Source: Variovorax paradoxus
GTDB taxonomy: Bacteria; Pseudomonadota; Gammaproteobacteria; Burkholderiales; Burkholderiaceae_C
DNA length: 64,000 nucleotides
NCBI RefSeq assembly: GCF_024734665.1
Contig: NZ_CP102931.1
Location: 2,540,001-2,604,000, forward strand
Direction: 5' to 3'
In this document: piece by piece, positions 1-10,042 of the stretch
Layout of the letters: every line of letters begins with the position of its first letter
Numbering within the stretch: the stretch's first letter is position 1
Notes under the pieces: generated by a model
What the model saw: the letters and a program-made list of their open reading frames with translations, nothing else
Told to the model about the DNA's origin: nothing
The model's database searches: none
Translations under genes and position numbers: made by a program

Positions 1-20
1 AATAGGCGGTCAATAAGATA

Positions 21-39
21 TTGAAAAATAGAATTTCAA
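21..39. repeat. Small inverted repeat upstream of the minor-pilin operon
   Basis: TTGAAA (21-26) and TTTCAA (34-39) form a 6-bp dyad in an AT-rich stretch just before the first pilin gene. It could belong to the promoter region. No convincing -35/-10 pair was found, and the preceding DNA lies outside the window. Confidence 0.3.
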
Positions 40-103
40 GCTATTGCAATCAGGGAGAAGCGTTTGCCCAGGCACGATGGTGCGAGTCGGCGGACGGTAC
101 GAC

Positions 104-631
104 ATGAATAACGAATTCTGCGCGTCCGCGCGGGCGCATTCACGCCACCACACCGAAAGGCCGCGAGGCTTCACGCTTGTCGAGATGATGGTCGTCATCG
201 TACTGATGACCGTGCTGCTGGCAATGGCGCTGCCCAGTTTCAGTGGCCTGATCGAAAAGTACCGCGTCGAGGGCATGGCCTCGGCCCTGATGGCGAGCGT
301 GAGCCATGCGCGCTCGGAGGCGGCCCGGCGCGGAAAGACCGTGACCATCCAGGCGCGCACAGGGTGCACCGGCAGGGACTGGAGCTGCGGTTGGGACACC
401 TTGGTTGGCAGCGGCGCCACCATCGAAACACTCAGACGGCAAGACCCCGATACGCGGGTCGCAGTCCAGAAAAACGTGCCCGGAGCCATGTCCTTCGATG
501 CCATGGGTCACTCCAGCTTCGCCAGCTTCAGCTTTTACCCGGCGGGAAACGCCGATTCATCCAACGCCGCCACGGTTTGCATTTCGCTTGGCGGGCGCCT
601 TCGGCGGGTGAAGGGGCGCGACGCATGCTGA
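104..631 (+). CDS. fimT: FimT/GspH-family minor pseudopilin
   Basis: Type IV pilus minor pilin of 175 residues, a likely component of the pilus-priming complex at the inner membrane. The prepilin signature is clear: a basic leader ends in Gly22 and is followed by FTLVEMMVV, with the conserved Glu at mature position 5, then a hydrophobic helix to about residue 43. The PilD peptidase would cut after Gly22 and methylate Phe23. I prefer the ATG at 104 because an in-frame TTG at 44 would give an unusually long 42-residue leader. The 3' end overlaps pilV by 7 bases, so translation is probably coupled. The C-terminal domain contains a Cys pair (GCTGRDWSCG), as is common in GspH-like proteins. Confidence 0.88.
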   Translation: MNNEFCASARAHSRHHTERPRGFTLVEMMVVIVLMTVLLAMALPSFSGLIEKYRVEGMASALMASVSHARSEAARRGKTVTIQARTGCTGRDWSCGWDTLVGSGATIETLRRQDPDTRVAVQKNVPGAMSFDAMGHSSFASFSFYPAGNADSSNAATVCISLGGRLRRVKGRDAC

Positions 632-1176
632 GCGTTCCGATTCGCAAGGCGCATCGGGAGCGCAAAGGGCAGGCAGGCTTCTCGATGATCGAGGCCATGG
701 TGGCCGTTCTCGTGCTCTCGTTCGGCCTGCTGGCGCTGGCTGGCTTCCAACTGCGCGTGCTCGCCGACAGCGCAGGCGCCAGCAGCAAGAACATCGCGGT
801 GCAACTGGCCGGTGACATGGCCGATCGCATTCGCGCCAACCTTATTGCAGGCGCGGCATCCGATAGCCCCTACGTGGCCAACTGGTCAACGGCGAGCGTC
901 ACTGCCCCCGAGCCTCCATGCACAGGAGCCAGCGCCACTTGCAGCGCCGCCCAACTCGCGGCCAATGACCTGTGGAACTGGAAGCGCACGGTAGCGGCCG
1001 CGTTACCGGGCGGACAGGCCGACATACAGGGCAAGGCAACGGCCGGCGGCTTGCTGTTTGTGCACATCGCGTGGGACGAGCCTGCCGTCGTCAACCCGAT
1101 CGCGCCGAACTCGGACTGGGACTGTCCGAGCGGCAAGGCCTGCATGGAAGTCGTCGTTGCAGTGCCGCAGCCATGA
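625..1176 (+). CDS. pilV: Type IV pilus minor pilin PilV
   Basis: Protein of 183 residues with a class III prepilin leader cut after Gly18 (GQAG|FSMIEAMVAV). Glu23 is the conserved +5 glutamate, followed by the hydrophobic N-terminal helix. PilV-type pilins help form the tip or priming complex with PilW, PilX, PilY1 and PilE. The ATG at 625 overlaps the end of fimT, and the gene ends with an ATGA overlap into pilW. Several Cys residues in the globular part could form disulphides. Identification rests on the leader, the length and the position second in the canonical fimT-pilV-pilW-pilX-pilY1-pilE order. Confidence 0.9.
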   Translation: MLSVPIRKAHRERKGQAGFSMIEAMVAVLVLSFGLLALAGFQLRVLADSAGASSKNIAVQLAGDMADRIRANLIAGAASDSPYVANWSTASVTAPEPPCTGASATCSAAQLAANDLWNWKRTVAAALPGGQADIQGKATAGGLLFVHIAWDEPAVVNPIAPNSDWDCPSGKACMEVVVAVPQP

Positions 1177-1988
1177 ACCGCAAGGCACTCGCGCCCATCC
1201 TGCGGCAGGCAGGTTTCACGCTGGTCGAATTTCTTGTCGCACTGATCATCGGCATGCTGGTGGTGCTGGCCGCTGTGGCCAGCATGCTTGGCACGCGCAC
1301 TACAGCCATGACGGGCGACGACGTCAACGCGCTCAACCAGTCGTCGGCATTGGCGTTCAGGCTGCTGGGCCAGCAGATCCGGCAGGCCGGCTACATCCCT
1401 ATCGACGTGACCGAGCCGCTGTACTACTTCAACTTCAACGCCGACAAGAACACGAATCTCGCGAGCGAGCGGGTCTTCTTCGCGATCAAGGGGGAGGAGG
1501 CGCAGGGCAGCTCGGTGAATGACAAGCTGAAGGTCGGGTACGCGCCGAGTCCCGACTACTTCAAAGACTGCCTGGGTCAGGGCGCGGCAACCAACGTGTA
1601 CAACCCCGCCGATCCCACTGCCTCAGGCAACCTGCGAGTGATCACCAGCGAGTTCTCGGTGGCGGATGGCGTCCTGAGTTGCAAGGGCAGCGGCAGCAAC
1701 AAGTCGCAGCCGATCGTCGACGGCGTGGAGCGCTTCGATGTCATGTACGGCATCGGTGCCGAGTCCGGGAGCGAACGGGTGGTGCGTTACGTGACGGCCG
1801 CCGATGTTGCGAACTTCAACCTTGTTCGCACGGTGCGCGTCTGCCTGCGACTTGCGGGCAGCACCAGAAACAACCCGGGCGGCGGCTACACCGACTGCGA
1901 CGGTGAGTCGCAGACCACCAGCGACGGCAAGCTGCGGCGCGTCTACACGGCGGTGTTCGCGCTGCGCAACAACCTGGGGGCGCTATGA
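1173..1988 (+). CDS. pilW: Type IV pilus assembly protein PilW
   Basis: Minor pilin of 271 residues. A short basic leader is cut after Gly14 (RQAG|FTLVEFLVAL) with the +5 Glu19, then a hydrophobic helix to about residue 35. The conserved LLGQQIRQAGYI segment near residues 64-75 is typical of PilW, where a large soluble domain follows the pilin helix. PilW works with PilV and PilX in priming pilus assembly. It overlaps pilV and pilX by 4 bases each (ATGA), indicating translational coupling in one operon. Confidence 0.9.
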   Translation: MNRKALAPILRQAGFTLVEFLVALIIGMLVVLAAVASMLGTRTTAMTGDDVNALNQSSALAFRLLGQQIRQAGYIPIDVTEPLYYFNFNADKNTNLASERVFFAIKGEEAQGSSVNDKLKVGYAPSPDYFKDCLGQGAATNVYNPADPTASGNLRVITSEFSVADGVLSCKGSGSNKSQPIVDGVERFDVMYGIGAESGSERVVRYVTAADVANFNLVRTVRVCLRLAGSTRNNPGGGYTDCDGESQTTSDGKLRRVYTAVFALRNNLGAL

Positions 1989-2671
1989 CGCACTCCTTCT
2001 GCCTTCGCGCACCTCGGGCACAGCGCGGGTTTTCGCTTTTCATCGTACTGATCATGCTGCTGCTCTCGGCCTTGCTGGCGGTGGGCGGCGCGCGGACGGC
2101 CCAGTTGCTGGAGTCCGTGGCGGGCAACCAGCGCGAGCATCAACGCGCCTTCGAGGCCGCGGAAGCGGCGCTGCTGGATGCGGAGCGTGACATCCGGCAA
2201 CTGGCCTTTGCCAGCACTAGCAAGACCTACGTGGCGTGTTCGGCACTCGCGACGTCGCGCTGCCGCAAGGCCGAAGATGGCCGCGTTTTCCCCGATCGCG
2301 ACACAGGCTGGGTGACCGCCTATGTGAACGAAGGCGCCAACAGTTGCGATCGCGGCATCTGCTACTTCTCCGCGACCGATTCGGTGGCGGCTGCATACGG
2401 CAGCGAGGCCTACCGGTTCTGGATCAGCGATACGTACGTGAGCAAGCACGCCTCGTATGGGCAGTTCACAGGAGCTCCCGACGCTGGCAATCCGGCGCTG
2501 AGGGGGGCCAAGTACTGGATCGAGGTCATCGACCGCAAGAGCAGCAGCAAATACCCGTTGTATCGGATCACTGCCGTCGCCACGGGCGCTCGAAGCCCTG
2601 GCACCGCGGGCGGTACGCGGGTCGAACTGCAGATGGCGTTCGACCCGGATCCGGTCACCAAGGTGAATTGA
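1985..2671 (+). CDS. pilX: Type IV pilus assembly protein PilX
   Basis: Protein of 228 residues with the PilX N-terminal region: basic leader, Gly15, then FSLFIVLIMLLLSALLAVGG. As is usual for PilX, the Glu at mature position 5 is absent. An EAAEAALLDAE-like helix follows near residues 55-66. PilX is a minor pilin of the tip complex with PilV, PilW and the PilY1 adhesin. The ATG at 1985 overlaps the pilW stop. A 20-base gap with a GAGGGAGAG Shine-Dalgarno-like stretch separates it from pilY1. Confidence 0.9.
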   Translation: MTHSFCLRAPRAQRGFSLFIVLIMLLLSALLAVGGARTAQLLESVAGNQREHQRAFEAAEAALLDAERDIRQLAFASTSKTYVACSALATSRCRKAEDGRVFPDRDTGWVTAYVNEGANSCDRGICYFSATDSVAAAYGSEAYRFWISDTYVSKHASYGQFTGAPDAGNPALRGAKYWIEVIDRKSSSKYPLYRITAVATGARSPGTAGGTRVELQMAFDPDPVTKVN

Positions 2672-2691
2672 GCAAAGCGAGAGGGAGAGAT

Positions 2692-5600
2692 ATGAACATC
2701 AAAGAGTTTTCGAGGGCTACCGTGGCGTGCGGCCTGGTGCTGGCGCAGTGCGTCGGCCATGCCGCGCAATATCCGCTGATACAGGCGCCGCGCAATACCG
2801 TGGTCAAGGAGCCGGCGCCGAACGTGATCGTGTCCGTCGACAACTCGGGAAGTATGGAAAGGTGGTCTTCGGAATCAGGCCTACCGCTTCCCGGAACACT
2901 CACCCGGATAGAAGCGTTGAAAAAGGCGCTTAGAGACAACTTCTCTGCGGCCAACATTCCCAACGACCGGATCCGCCTCTCCTGGCAGGCGATGAACAGC
3001 AGCAACAAGGACACTAGCTGCGTCGGTTTCTTCGGCGACGTCTCGGAGGGGAGTTATCGGGCCAGCAAGTGTCGGATCGGAGACCGCCCCAATGCGAACC
3101 TGATGCGCTCGTTGGACAGTACGCACCGCGCCAACTTCATGGCTTGGGTCGACACCTTGACTGCGAATGGCGGGACACCGCTGCATGCCATGATGACCCG
3201 GGCCGGTGAGTACATGAAGACCACCGGCCAGTACAACCCTTATTCGGACGATCCGGGTGTGGAAGGAGCCGCGCAGTCGAGTTGCCGCAAGTCCTTCCAC
3301 ATATTCATGACGGACGGCGAGTACAACCTCTTCGGATTCAACCGGGATCCGGCACAACTCAACATGCCGGTCATTGGCAACGCGGATGGGACGCGCCGAG
3401 TCCTGCCCGACTCCGAGGTCTATGAGCCGCGCGCGCCCTACAAGGACAGCGCTGGGGCCATCAACGACAGCGCTAACTGGTACAAGCTGCAGGGCAACTG
3501 GACACCTAATGCCGAATATCGTTCAACCCTGGCCGACATGGCCTTCCACTACTGGGCCAGCGACCTGCAGCCGGGCATTTCGGACAATCTCAAGAAGGTG
3601 ATTGCCGAAGGCGGTAATGTAAAAGTGAGAGCGGCGACAGTCCCCGAGTACTGGAACCCCAAGAATGATCCAGCCACCTGGCAGCACCTGACGACCTACA
3701 CCATTGGTTTCGGCGCCGCATCATCGTGGACGGGCGCACCGGTCATCTCGGCGAATGCACCACAGCCAACATTCAGCGGGGATTACGCACGCTTGGTGGA
3801 TGGCTCGATTACCTGGACCAATCCGTTGGCGAACACCCTGGCCGCCAATTCCAAGGGGGAGGGTTTCCAAGGCTGGAGTTCCTCTGACGCCACATCAGGC
3901 TACTGGCATGAAAAAGTGTCCAACGCCGCAGCCGTCCGCATGGATCTCTGGCACGCTGCGCTAAACAGCCGCGGCACCTTCACGCCGGCCTCGAATGCGC
4001 AAGCACTCGGCGACGCCTTCAAATCCATCCTCGGGCAGATCCTGCTCAACACCAGCCTCCCGCTGACCTCCATTTCGGCAAGCGCCTCCAGGGTATCGAC
4101 CGGCACGGCGGTCTACAGGGCCGGCTACGACACGGCCGACTGGTCAGGCACGCTCACCGCCACCAGGTTCGGCACCGATGGCCAGCTTGCGAGCACGGCC
4201 GAATGGTCGGCGCGCGACCTGCTCGATGCCCGAATGGCCGCAGGAGGCGCGCACGACAGCAACCGCAAGGTGCTCAGCTTCTCAGGCACCGCGGCGGCAA
4301 CGGGCACCAGCGGCGCGACCACCGGTTCCGGCATTCCGTTCCGGTGGGCAAACCTGAGCGATGCGCAAAAGGCCGCGCTCAAGGGAAGCACTGGCACCGA
4401 TGACAAGGACACCGCGCTCGGCCAGGCCGTGCTCAACTTCCTGCGCGGAGACCGCAGCAACGAGGGCACGGGTGACCTGCAGCTGCGCAAGCGTGGCCAT
4501 GTGCTCGGCGACATCGTGGGCTCCAGCGTCTGGTACGCGGGGCAGCCCAACAGCGGCTTCACCAATGATGCCTATGCCAAATTCGCTTCGGTCGCTCGCA
4601 CGCCGATGGTCTACGTGGGCGCCAACGACGGCATGCTGCACGCCTTCAACGCAAGCACCGGCCAGGAAGCATTCGCCTACGTGCCCGAAGGCCTCTACGG
4701 CACGGCGGCCGCGCCCAAGCTCAAGCGGCTGAGCGAAGGCAGCTACTCGCACAGGTACTATGTCGACGGCAGCCCCTTCGTGGCCGACATCTACACGGGC
4801 GCGACCGCCACCGCCTCGACCACCGAGGCCCAGAAGGTGGCCGCGTGGAAGTCTTTTCTCGTGGGCACGCTAGGTGCGGGCGGCAAGGGCTACTTCGTGC
4901 TCGACGTCACCAAACCCCAGGACATCGACGAGACCAAGGCGGCCCAGACGGCGCTGGTCGACACGACTGCGCTTTCCGACGACGACCTGGGTCACCAGTT
5001 CCAGCAACCCGCGCTCGACTCTTTCTCCAGGCGCGCGCTGCAAGTGGCCCCACTGAACAATGACCGCAAGGCCGTGATCCTGGGCAATGGCTACAACAGC
5101 ACGAGCGAGAAGGCGATGCTGTGGATCCAGTATCTCGACGGTGACAAGTCGATCCTCAAGATCCCCGCGCCCGTCACGCAGGGCGCGGGCACCGGCAACG
5201 GGCTGTCCGCCCCGCGGGTGGTGGACCGTGACGGGGACGGCAAGGTCGACTTTGCCTATGCCGGCGACCTTCTGGGCAATATGTGGCGGTTCGACTTGAG
5301 CAATGTCGACAGCAGCAAGTGGAAGGCCACCTTGGGCGCCGCCAGGGCCACCACTACCGCTACCACCGCCGCAGCCGCAGCCGCATCGCGCCTCGACAAC
5401 GTGCCGCTGTTCGCGGCTGGAGCCACGCAGCCGATCACTGCGGCGCCAGTGGTCGTCGGTCATCCGCGCGGCGGCTACATGGTTGTATTCGGCACGGGAA
5501 AGTTGTTTGCCGTCGGCGATGACAGCAGCACCGCCGACCAGTACCTGTACGGCATTCGGGACGGGGCCAACGGCAGTACCGGTACGGCTGTGTTGGCCGA

Positions 5601-6099
5601 CCTGGTGGCGCAGACCGTCGGCGCTGCCACCGTCGAGGAAGACGGTGCCGAGTTCCGCACCGTCTCGGGCAACAGCGTGAGCTACAGCGGTTCCCGCGCC
5701 AAGCGCGGCTGGTACCTTCAACTGCCGACCGCCAGGGAGCGCATCGTCTATCCGGGTGACGCGTTGAGCAGCAGCGCAGGCTTGTTCTCGACCACCATTC
5801 CGGGCACCGGCAGCAACTCGATCGATTGCACTGCAGGCACTGGCGACGACGGCTGGTCGATGGTGGTCGACTTCTTCAGCGGCGCCGCTCCGGGCGGCAT
5901 TGCCTACAACGCGTCCGCCACGGCGGGCAGCTATCTCGGCTTCCGGAATCGTTCAGGCAGGGACGACATCGCCTTCGAGCCGCAGGACCGGGCAAAGGGC
6001 AAGGACGTGATCTGTAATGCGGCCGGCGAATGCAACACGCCGAAGCGGCCGGATATCGTCCGCCGCTTCGGTTGGCGCAATCTGATGTCGTCGAACTGA
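2692..6099 (+). CDS. pilY1: PilY1-like pilus tip adhesin / biogenesis factor
   Basis: Large exported protein of 1135 residues. It has a signal peptide (residues 1-25, ending GHAA before QYPL) and an N-terminal von Willebrand A-like region with a MIDAS motif DNSGSM at residues 50-55 and a second acidic motif MTDGEYN about 150 residues later. The C-terminal part is a PilY1 beta-propeller beginning near residue 641 ([12 protein letters not shown]), with a calcium-binding loop of type DxDxDxxxD near residues 845-853. PilY1 forms the pilus tip and contributes to adhesion, mechanosensing and twitching. The vWA half is visibly less GC-rich than the C-terminal half, consistent with a variable adhesin domain. 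The start at 2692 follows a GAGGGAGAG ribosome-binding site. Confidence 0.9.
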   Translation: MNIKEFSRATVACGLVLAQCVGHAAQYPLIQAPRNTVVKEPAPNVIVSVDNSGSMERWSSESGLPLPGTLTRIEALKKALRDNFSAANIPNDRIRLSWQAMNSSNKDTSCVGFFGDVSEGSYRASKCRIGDRPNANLMRSLDSTHRANFMAWVDTLTANGGTPLHAMMTRAGEYMKTTGQYNPYSDDPGVEGAAQSSCRKSFHIFMTDGEYNLFGFNRDPAQLNMPVIGNADGTRRVLPDSEVYEPRAPYKDSAGAINDSANWYKLQGNWTPNAEYRSTLADMAFHYWASDLQPGISDNLKKVIAEGGNVKVRAATVPEYWNPKNDPATWQHLTTYTIGFGAASSWTGAPVISANAPQPTFSGDYARLVDGSITWTNPLANTLAANSKGEGFQGWSSSDATSGYWHEKVSNAAAVRMDLWHAALNSRGTFTPASNAQALGDAFKSILGQILLNTSLPLTSISASASRVSTGTAVYRAGYDTADWSGTLTATRFGTDGQLASTAEWSARDLLDARMAAGGAHDSNRKVLSFSGTAAATGTSGATTGSGIPFRWANLSDAQKAALKGSTGTDDKDTALGQAVLNFLRGDRSNEGTGDLQLRKRGHVLGDIVGSSVWYAGQPNSGFTNDAYAKFASVARTPMVYVGANDGMLHAFNASTGQEAFAYVPEGLYGTAAAPKLKRLSEGSYSHRYYVDGSPFVADIYTGATATASTTEAQKVAAWKSFLVGTLGAGGKGYFVLDVTKPQDIDETKAAQTALVDTTALSDDDLGHQFQQPALDSFSRRALQVAPLNNDRKAVILGNGYNSTSEKAMLWIQYLDGDKSILKIPAPVTQGAGTGNGLSAPRVVDRDGDGKVDFAYAGDLLGNMWRFDLSNVDSSKWKATLGAARATTTATTAAAAAASRLDNVPLFAAGATQPITAAPVVVGHPRGGYMVVFGTGKLFAVGDDSSTADQYLYGIRDGANGSTGTAVLADLVAQTVGAATVEEDGAEFRTVSGNSVSYSGSRAKRGWYLQLPTARERIVYPGDALSSSAGLFSTTIPGTGSNSIDCTAGTGDDGWSMVVDFFSGAAPGGIAYNASATAGSYLGFRNRSGRDDIAFEPQDRAKGKDVICNAAGECNTPKRPDIVRRFGWRNLMSSN

Positions 6100-6119
6100 C
6101 GACGCGACCAAGGCAAGCC

Positions 6120-6584
6120 ATGAAGAACAAACATCCCAGGGCGCAAGGCCGTGAGCAGATTCGCTCGCGCGGCTTCACGCTGATCGAACTCATGATCGTG
6201 ACGGCGGTGATCGGCATCCTCGCCGCCATCGCCTATCCGAACTACACGCGCTACGTGTTGCGAGCCAAGCGGGCCGATGCCAAGCAACAGTTGCTGCAGG
6301 CGGCGCAGTGGACCGAGCGCTACATGACCGCCAACGGAAGCTACCCCCCGGCGACCGTCGCGCTGCCCTCCGGACTGAGCCAGGCGCCGTCGTCCGGCAC
6401 GGCGAACTATTCCATCAGCTATGCCGCCAGAAATACCACCACCTATACCTTGCAAGCCGTTCCAAGCGGGGCGTCGAGCAACGACGAGTGCGGAACGCTC
6501 AAGGTCAACCAGCAGGGCGTCAAGCTGGCTGGCGGCAGCACCGACGCGTCGAGTGCGCTGGTGCAGCTTTGCTGGAACCGTTGA
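6120..6584 (+). CDS. pilE: Type IV minor pilin PilE
   Basis: Pilin of 154 residues, last gene of the minor-pilin operon, 20 bases after pilY1. The leader is cut after Gly18 ([13 protein letters not shown]), Glu23 is the +5 glutamate and the hydrophobic helix runs to about residue 40. The C-terminus has two Cys residues (DECGT and LCWNR) that can form the D-region disulphide loop. The segment [19 protein letters not shown] is typical of PilE. Because it is grouped with fimT/pilVWXY1 it is more likely a minor pilin than the main fibre subunit. Confidence 0.9.
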   Translation: MKNKHPRAQGREQIRSRGFTLIELMIVTAVIGILAAIAYPNYTRYVLRAKRADAKQQLLQAAQWTERYMTANGSYPPATVALPSGLSQAPSSGTANYSISYAARNTTTYTLQAVPSGASSNDECGTLKVNQQGVKLAGGSTDASSALVQLCWNR

Positions 6585-6618
6585 AATGCCGTCTAGAGAG
6601 GCCGGCGGCCAATGAGGC

Positions 6619-7062
6619 TCAGATGTCGCGCAGCAACTGCCTGAACTCGTCCACGTCCTCGAAGCTGCGGTACACCGAGGCAAAGCGCACGTAGGCGACC
6701 TTGTCGAGCTTCTTGAGTTCGCGCATCACGAGCTCGCCGACTTTCGTCGAGTCGATTTCGCGCAGGCCGCTGGCCAGCAGCTTCTGCTCGATGCGCAGCA
6801 GGGCATTGTCGATCTGCTCGATGCTCACCGGCCGCTTGCGCAGCGCCAGCATCATCGAGGCGCGCACCTTGGCCGATTCGAAGTCGGCGCGGCTGCCGTC
6901 CTTCTTCACGACAACGGGAAAATTGACGTCGGGCCGCTCGTAGGTGGTGAAGCGCTTGTCGCAGGCGCTGCACTGGCGGCGCCTGCGGACAAAGTCGGCG
7001 TCTTCCGAAACGCGGGTCTCCACGACCTGCGTTTCAAGATGACCGCAAAAAGGGCATTTCAT
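6619..7062 (-). CDS. nrdR: Transcriptional repressor NrdR
   Basis: Protein of 147 residues, full length for NrdR. An N-terminal zinc ribbon uses Cys3, Cys6, Cys31 and Cys34, followed by an ATP-cone domain (about residues 49-139, beginning [11 protein letters not shown]). NrdR binds NrdR boxes and represses ribonucleotide-reductase operons in response to ATP/dATP. It lies 24 bases downstream of glyA on the same strand, a pairing common in betaproteobacteria, so the two are probably cotranscribed. It converges on pilE with only 34 bases between the stop codons. Confidence 0.96.
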   Translation of the reverse strand: MKCPFCGHLETQVVETRVSEDADFVRRRRQCSACDKRFTTYERPDVNFPVVVKKDGSRADFESAKVRASMMLALRKRPVSIEQIDNALLRIEQKLLASGLREIDSTKVGELVMRELKKLDKVAYVRFASVYRSFEDVDEFRQLLRDI

Positions 7063-7086
7063 GCGGTCAGGTCTTCTTGCTCGAAA

Positions 7087-8331
7087 TCAGCGGTAGACAG
7101 GGAAGCGGCTCGTCAGCGCGTGAACCTTGGCGCGCACGGCATCGATGTTCGCCGCGTCGCGCGGGTTCTCGAGCACGTCGGCGATCAGGTTCGCGGTGAT
7201 GCGGGCCTCTTCGTCCTTGAAGCCGCGGGTGGTCATGGCGGGGGTGCCGATGCGCACGCCGCTGGTGACCATCGGCTTTTCCGGGTCGTTGGGGATCGCG
7301 TTCTTGTTGATCGTCATGTGGGCGCTGCCCAGCACGGCTTCGGCTTCCTTGCCGGTGATGCCCTTGGCGCGCAGGTCGACCAGCATCACGTGGCTTTCGG
7401 TGCGTCCGCTCACGATGCGCAGGCCGCGCTGGGTGAGGGTGTCGGCCACGATCTGGGCGTTCTTGACCACCTGTTGCTGGTAAGCCTTGAACTCGGGCGC
7501 CATGGCTTCCTTGAACGCGACGGCCTTGGCGGCGATCACGTGCATCAGCGGGCCGCCTTGCAGGCCGGGGAAGATGGCGCTGTTGATGGCTTTTTCGTGC
7601 TGCGACTTCATCAGGATGATGCCGCCGCGCGGGCCGCGCAGGCTCTTGTGGGTGGTGGAGGTGACCACGTCTGCGTGCGGCACCGGGTTGGGGTACACGC
7701 CTGCGGCCACGAGGCCGGCGTAGTGGGCGATGTCGACCATGAAGATCGCGCCGACGTCCTTGGCCACCTTGGCGAAGCGCTCGAAATCGATGCGCAGCGA
7801 ATAGGCCGAGGCGCCCGCGATGATGAGCTTGGGCATGTGCTCGTGCGCCTTGCGTTCCATCGCGTCGTAGTCGATGGCTTCGTTGGCGTCCAGGCCGTAG
7901 CTCACGACGTTGAACCACTTGCCGCTCATGTTCAGTGGCATGCCATGGGTCAGGTGGCCGCCTTCGGCCAGGCTCATGCCCATGATGGTGTCGCCGGGCT
8001 TCAGGAAGGCGAGCATCACGGCCTCGTTGGCCGAGGCGCCGCAATGCGGCTGCACGTTGGCGGCGTCGGCGCCGAAGATCTGCTTGACGCGGTCGATGGC
8101 CAGCTGCTCGGCCACGTCGACGTGCTCGCAGCCGCCGTAGTAGCGCTTGCCCGGGTAGCCTTCGGCGTACTTGTTGGTGAGCTGAGAGCCTTGGGCGGCC
8201 ATGACGGCTGGCGAGGCGTAGTTCTCGCTGGCGATCAGCTCGATGTGATGTTCCTGGCGCGCGTTTTCGGCTTGAATCGCAGCCCAGATTTCGGGATCGG
8301 TCTGTTCGACCAGGATGTTGCGTTGGTACAT
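7087..8331 (-). CDS. glyA: Serine hydroxymethyltransferase
   Basis: Cytoplasmic PLP enzyme of 414 residues interconverting serine plus tetrahydrofolate and glycine plus 5,10-methylene-THF, the main source of one-carbon units. The PLP-binding lysine is Lys229 in [14 protein letters not shown]. Also visible are [14 protein letters not shown] (about residues 30-43), the [11 protein letters not shown] region and [10 protein letters not shown]. Length and sequence are complete. I place the start at [10 protein letters not shown] because the 30 codons in frame upstream do not resemble the family. nrdR follows 24 bases downstream. Confidence 0.97.
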   Translation of the reverse strand: MYQRNILVEQTDPEIWAAIQAENARQEHHIELIASENYASPAVMAAQGSQLTNKYAEGYPGKRYYGGCEHVDVAEQLAIDRVKQIFGADAANVQPHCGASANEAVMLAFLKPGDTIMGMSLAEGGHLTHGMPLNMSGKWFNVVSYGLDANEAIDYDAMERKAHEHMPKLIIAGASAYSLRIDFERFAKVAKDVGAIFMVDIAHYAGLVAAGVYPNPVPHADVVTSTTHKSLRGPRGGIILMKSQHEKAINSAIFPGLQGGPLMHVIAAKAVAFKEAMAPEFKAYQQQVVKNAQIVADTLTQRGLRIVSGRTESHVMLVDLRAKGITGKEAEAVLGSAHMTINKNAIPNDPEKPMVTSGVRIGTPAMTTRGFKDEEARITANLIADVLENPRDAANIDAVRAKVHALTSRFPVYR

Positions 8332-8528
8332 GGCAGTCCTTTGAAGACGAGGTCCTTGTTCTTCAACCAAACAAGGGCTGCCCAGGCGAACGGCTGAACG
8401 CCTGTTGTGGTCAGGCGGCACGCTTCCCAGTGGTATTCCACGTCAGCGCGTGGCACCGTGTTCGGGTGCTGCGCCTATCGCCAGTCGCGTACCTGCCGAG
8501 TGTAGCTCACACCCGGCCCAAAACCTCT

Positions 8529-9368
8529 TCAGGAAACGGAGGAGAGCAAGGCCACCTTGGCCGGCTCGGTGCGTTCTTCAGTAGGCTTGGGCGGCGCCGC
8601 CACAGGGATCGGCTGCGGACGCACGGTTGGCGGCGTGATCGTCGACGGCGCGCGGCCGTTGGCCACCTGCAGCAGGCGTTCGTGCTCGGCCATCACCTTG
8701 GCGGCATAGCCGCCGTCGTCCTCGAGGTTGGCTGCGCCCACGTAGTAGCGCAGGCCGCCTTCGAGGGAGCCGGCGCGGGAGATGCATTCCTGCAGCACCT
8801 TGACGCCGACGCGCATGTTGGTCACCGGGTCGAAGGCGGTGAGCGTGCCGCCCGCGCTCTCGTACTTGTCTCCATGCACGCGGGTCATGACCTGCATGAG
8901 GCCTTGCGCGCCGACCTGGCTCTGGGCAAACGGGTTGAAGCTGGACTCGACGGCCATGATCGCGAGGATCAGGGTCGGGTCGATCTTCGTGCGCTTGCCG
9001 ATGCCATAGGCCTCGGCCACGAGCACGCTCAGCGGCTCGGCGGCCACGCGGTACTTCTTGCTCAGCCAGTAAGCCACGGCGGCCTGCTGCTTGGGCAGGT
9101 CGGCGGGGCTCGCGGCCGTGGTGCGCTCGATGGCGGTGGGCTCGAGATCGGTGACTTCAGGCGCAGGCTTGCGCGACTGCAGCCAGCCCATCAGTTGCTC
9201 CTCGCCGGTCTTGCGCAGGTCGGGCCGCGCCACGAGGGCGAGGGCCGCGAACACAATGGCCAGGCCGACCAGTGCAAACCCGTTGTGGGTGATTTCAAAA
9301 AAGCCGTCTGCCACATCGGACACGAAGGTCCTTAGCCCGCGGGCCGTGACATCAAACGCCTTGTTCAT
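8529..9368 (-). CDS. Membrane-anchored lytic transglycosylase (SLT domain)
   Basis: Protein of 279 residues. A hydrophobic segment near residues 30-47 probably anchors it to the inner membrane. Residues about 115-245 form a soluble lytic transglycosylase domain with the catalytic Glu141 in AIMAVESSFNPFA and the GLMQVM motif. It would cleave peptidoglycan between MurNAc and GlcNAc to make 1,6-anhydro ends. The C-terminus is a Pro-rich tail. It lies 197 bases upstream of glyA on the same strand and is probably a separate transcription unit. I cannot assign a specific Mlt subfamily symbol. Confidence 0.85.
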   Translation of the reverse strand: MNKAFDVTARGLRTFVSDVADGFFEITHNGFALVGLAIVFAALALVARPDLRKTGEEQLMGWLQSRKPAPEVTDLEPTAIERTTAASPADLPKQQAAVAYWLSKKYRVAAEPLSVLVAEAYGIGKRTKIDPTLILAIMAVESSFNPFAQSQVGAQGLMQVMTRVHGDKYESAGGTLTAFDPVTNMRVGVKVLQECISRAGSLEGGLRYYVGAANLEDDGGYAAKVMAEHERLLQVANGRAPSTITPPTVRPQPIPVAAPPKPTEERTEPAKVALLSSVS

Positions 9369-10042
9369 CGCTCTTCCTTTCTGTGCGGCACCCGAGTCGC
9401 AACGCCACGGAAGGCGATGGATGAAGGCAGCGGCGCTTGGATTGGTACGAATCAGGCTCCGCGCATGGAGTGAAGGGGGTTAGGGGCGCGGCGACCTGAT
9501 CAAGCCGGGGGAGTTCGGCAGCGGATTCAGGGTGGCTCTGCCGCGTCGGGCGGTCAGAGCAGGGCGGATTCTAGCGTGGCTAAATACCCGGTCAAGCATA
9601 AGGACTTGCTTCGTTATGCTAATAGTTGTTTAAAAAAGTTGCCGTTTCGAGGCGTTTCGGCTTAGGGGAAATCCCTTTGTAAAACGCGTTTGCAATCCGA
9701 GGGTGCGACGCCTAATCTGGACGGGCCTGAGCTTTTCAGGTGTTTTTCCGAGGTCCGGCAGCCCGAGGTGCAAGTCAAGGGTTCAGCGTCCGAGGATCCA
9801 CGGTGGCAATCTCTTGCTGCCAGCACGGCAGGAACCATTGACTTCCGGTCGCGCGAATCGATGGCATGGGTTTTGTGCCCGCCATCAAGCCCGGTGACAA
9901 GACATTCCGTCGAGCCACCGGGCTTTCTTCGTTTGAGGTCCGACGAAGCCGATTTCTCGGCGTTTCTGGCACTTTTCCCAGGGTTTGCCTGCGTCCTTTT
10001 TGCGTATGTAGCGTTGCTGCGTGTTTGCGGCACACTCTGGCG
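9369..10042. other. 674-bp intergenic region with several hairpins, no convincing gene
   Basis: This gap separates the divergent lytic transglycosylase and DUF748 genes. No reading frame here looks like protein. The section 9590-9660 is AT-rich and promoter-like. Between about 9645 and 9850 several short complementary segments occur: AGGCGT/ACGCCT at 9650/9708, CCTGA/TCAGG around 9726-9740, and TGGCA/TGCCA around 9803-9821. A terminator-like hairpin follows at 9887-9925. The arrangement would fit a small plus-strand RNA, but I recognise no family. Confidence 0.4.
9887..9935 (+). terminator. Terminator-like hairpin in the 9.4-10.0 kb gap
   Basis: AAGCCCGGTG (9887-9896) pairs perfectly with CACCGGGCTT (9916-9925) across a 19-base loop. 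A T-rich tail, TCTTCGTTT, follows on the plus strand. No plus-strand protein gene lies just upstream, so it may end a small RNA. Confidence 0.45.

Noticed and set aside
9726..9783. Similarity to 6S RNA (CCTGAGC and AAGGGTTCAG segments)
   Set aside because: The two segments are only about 50 bases apart, far too close for the long hairpin of 6S RNA, and the flanks do not pair as expected.
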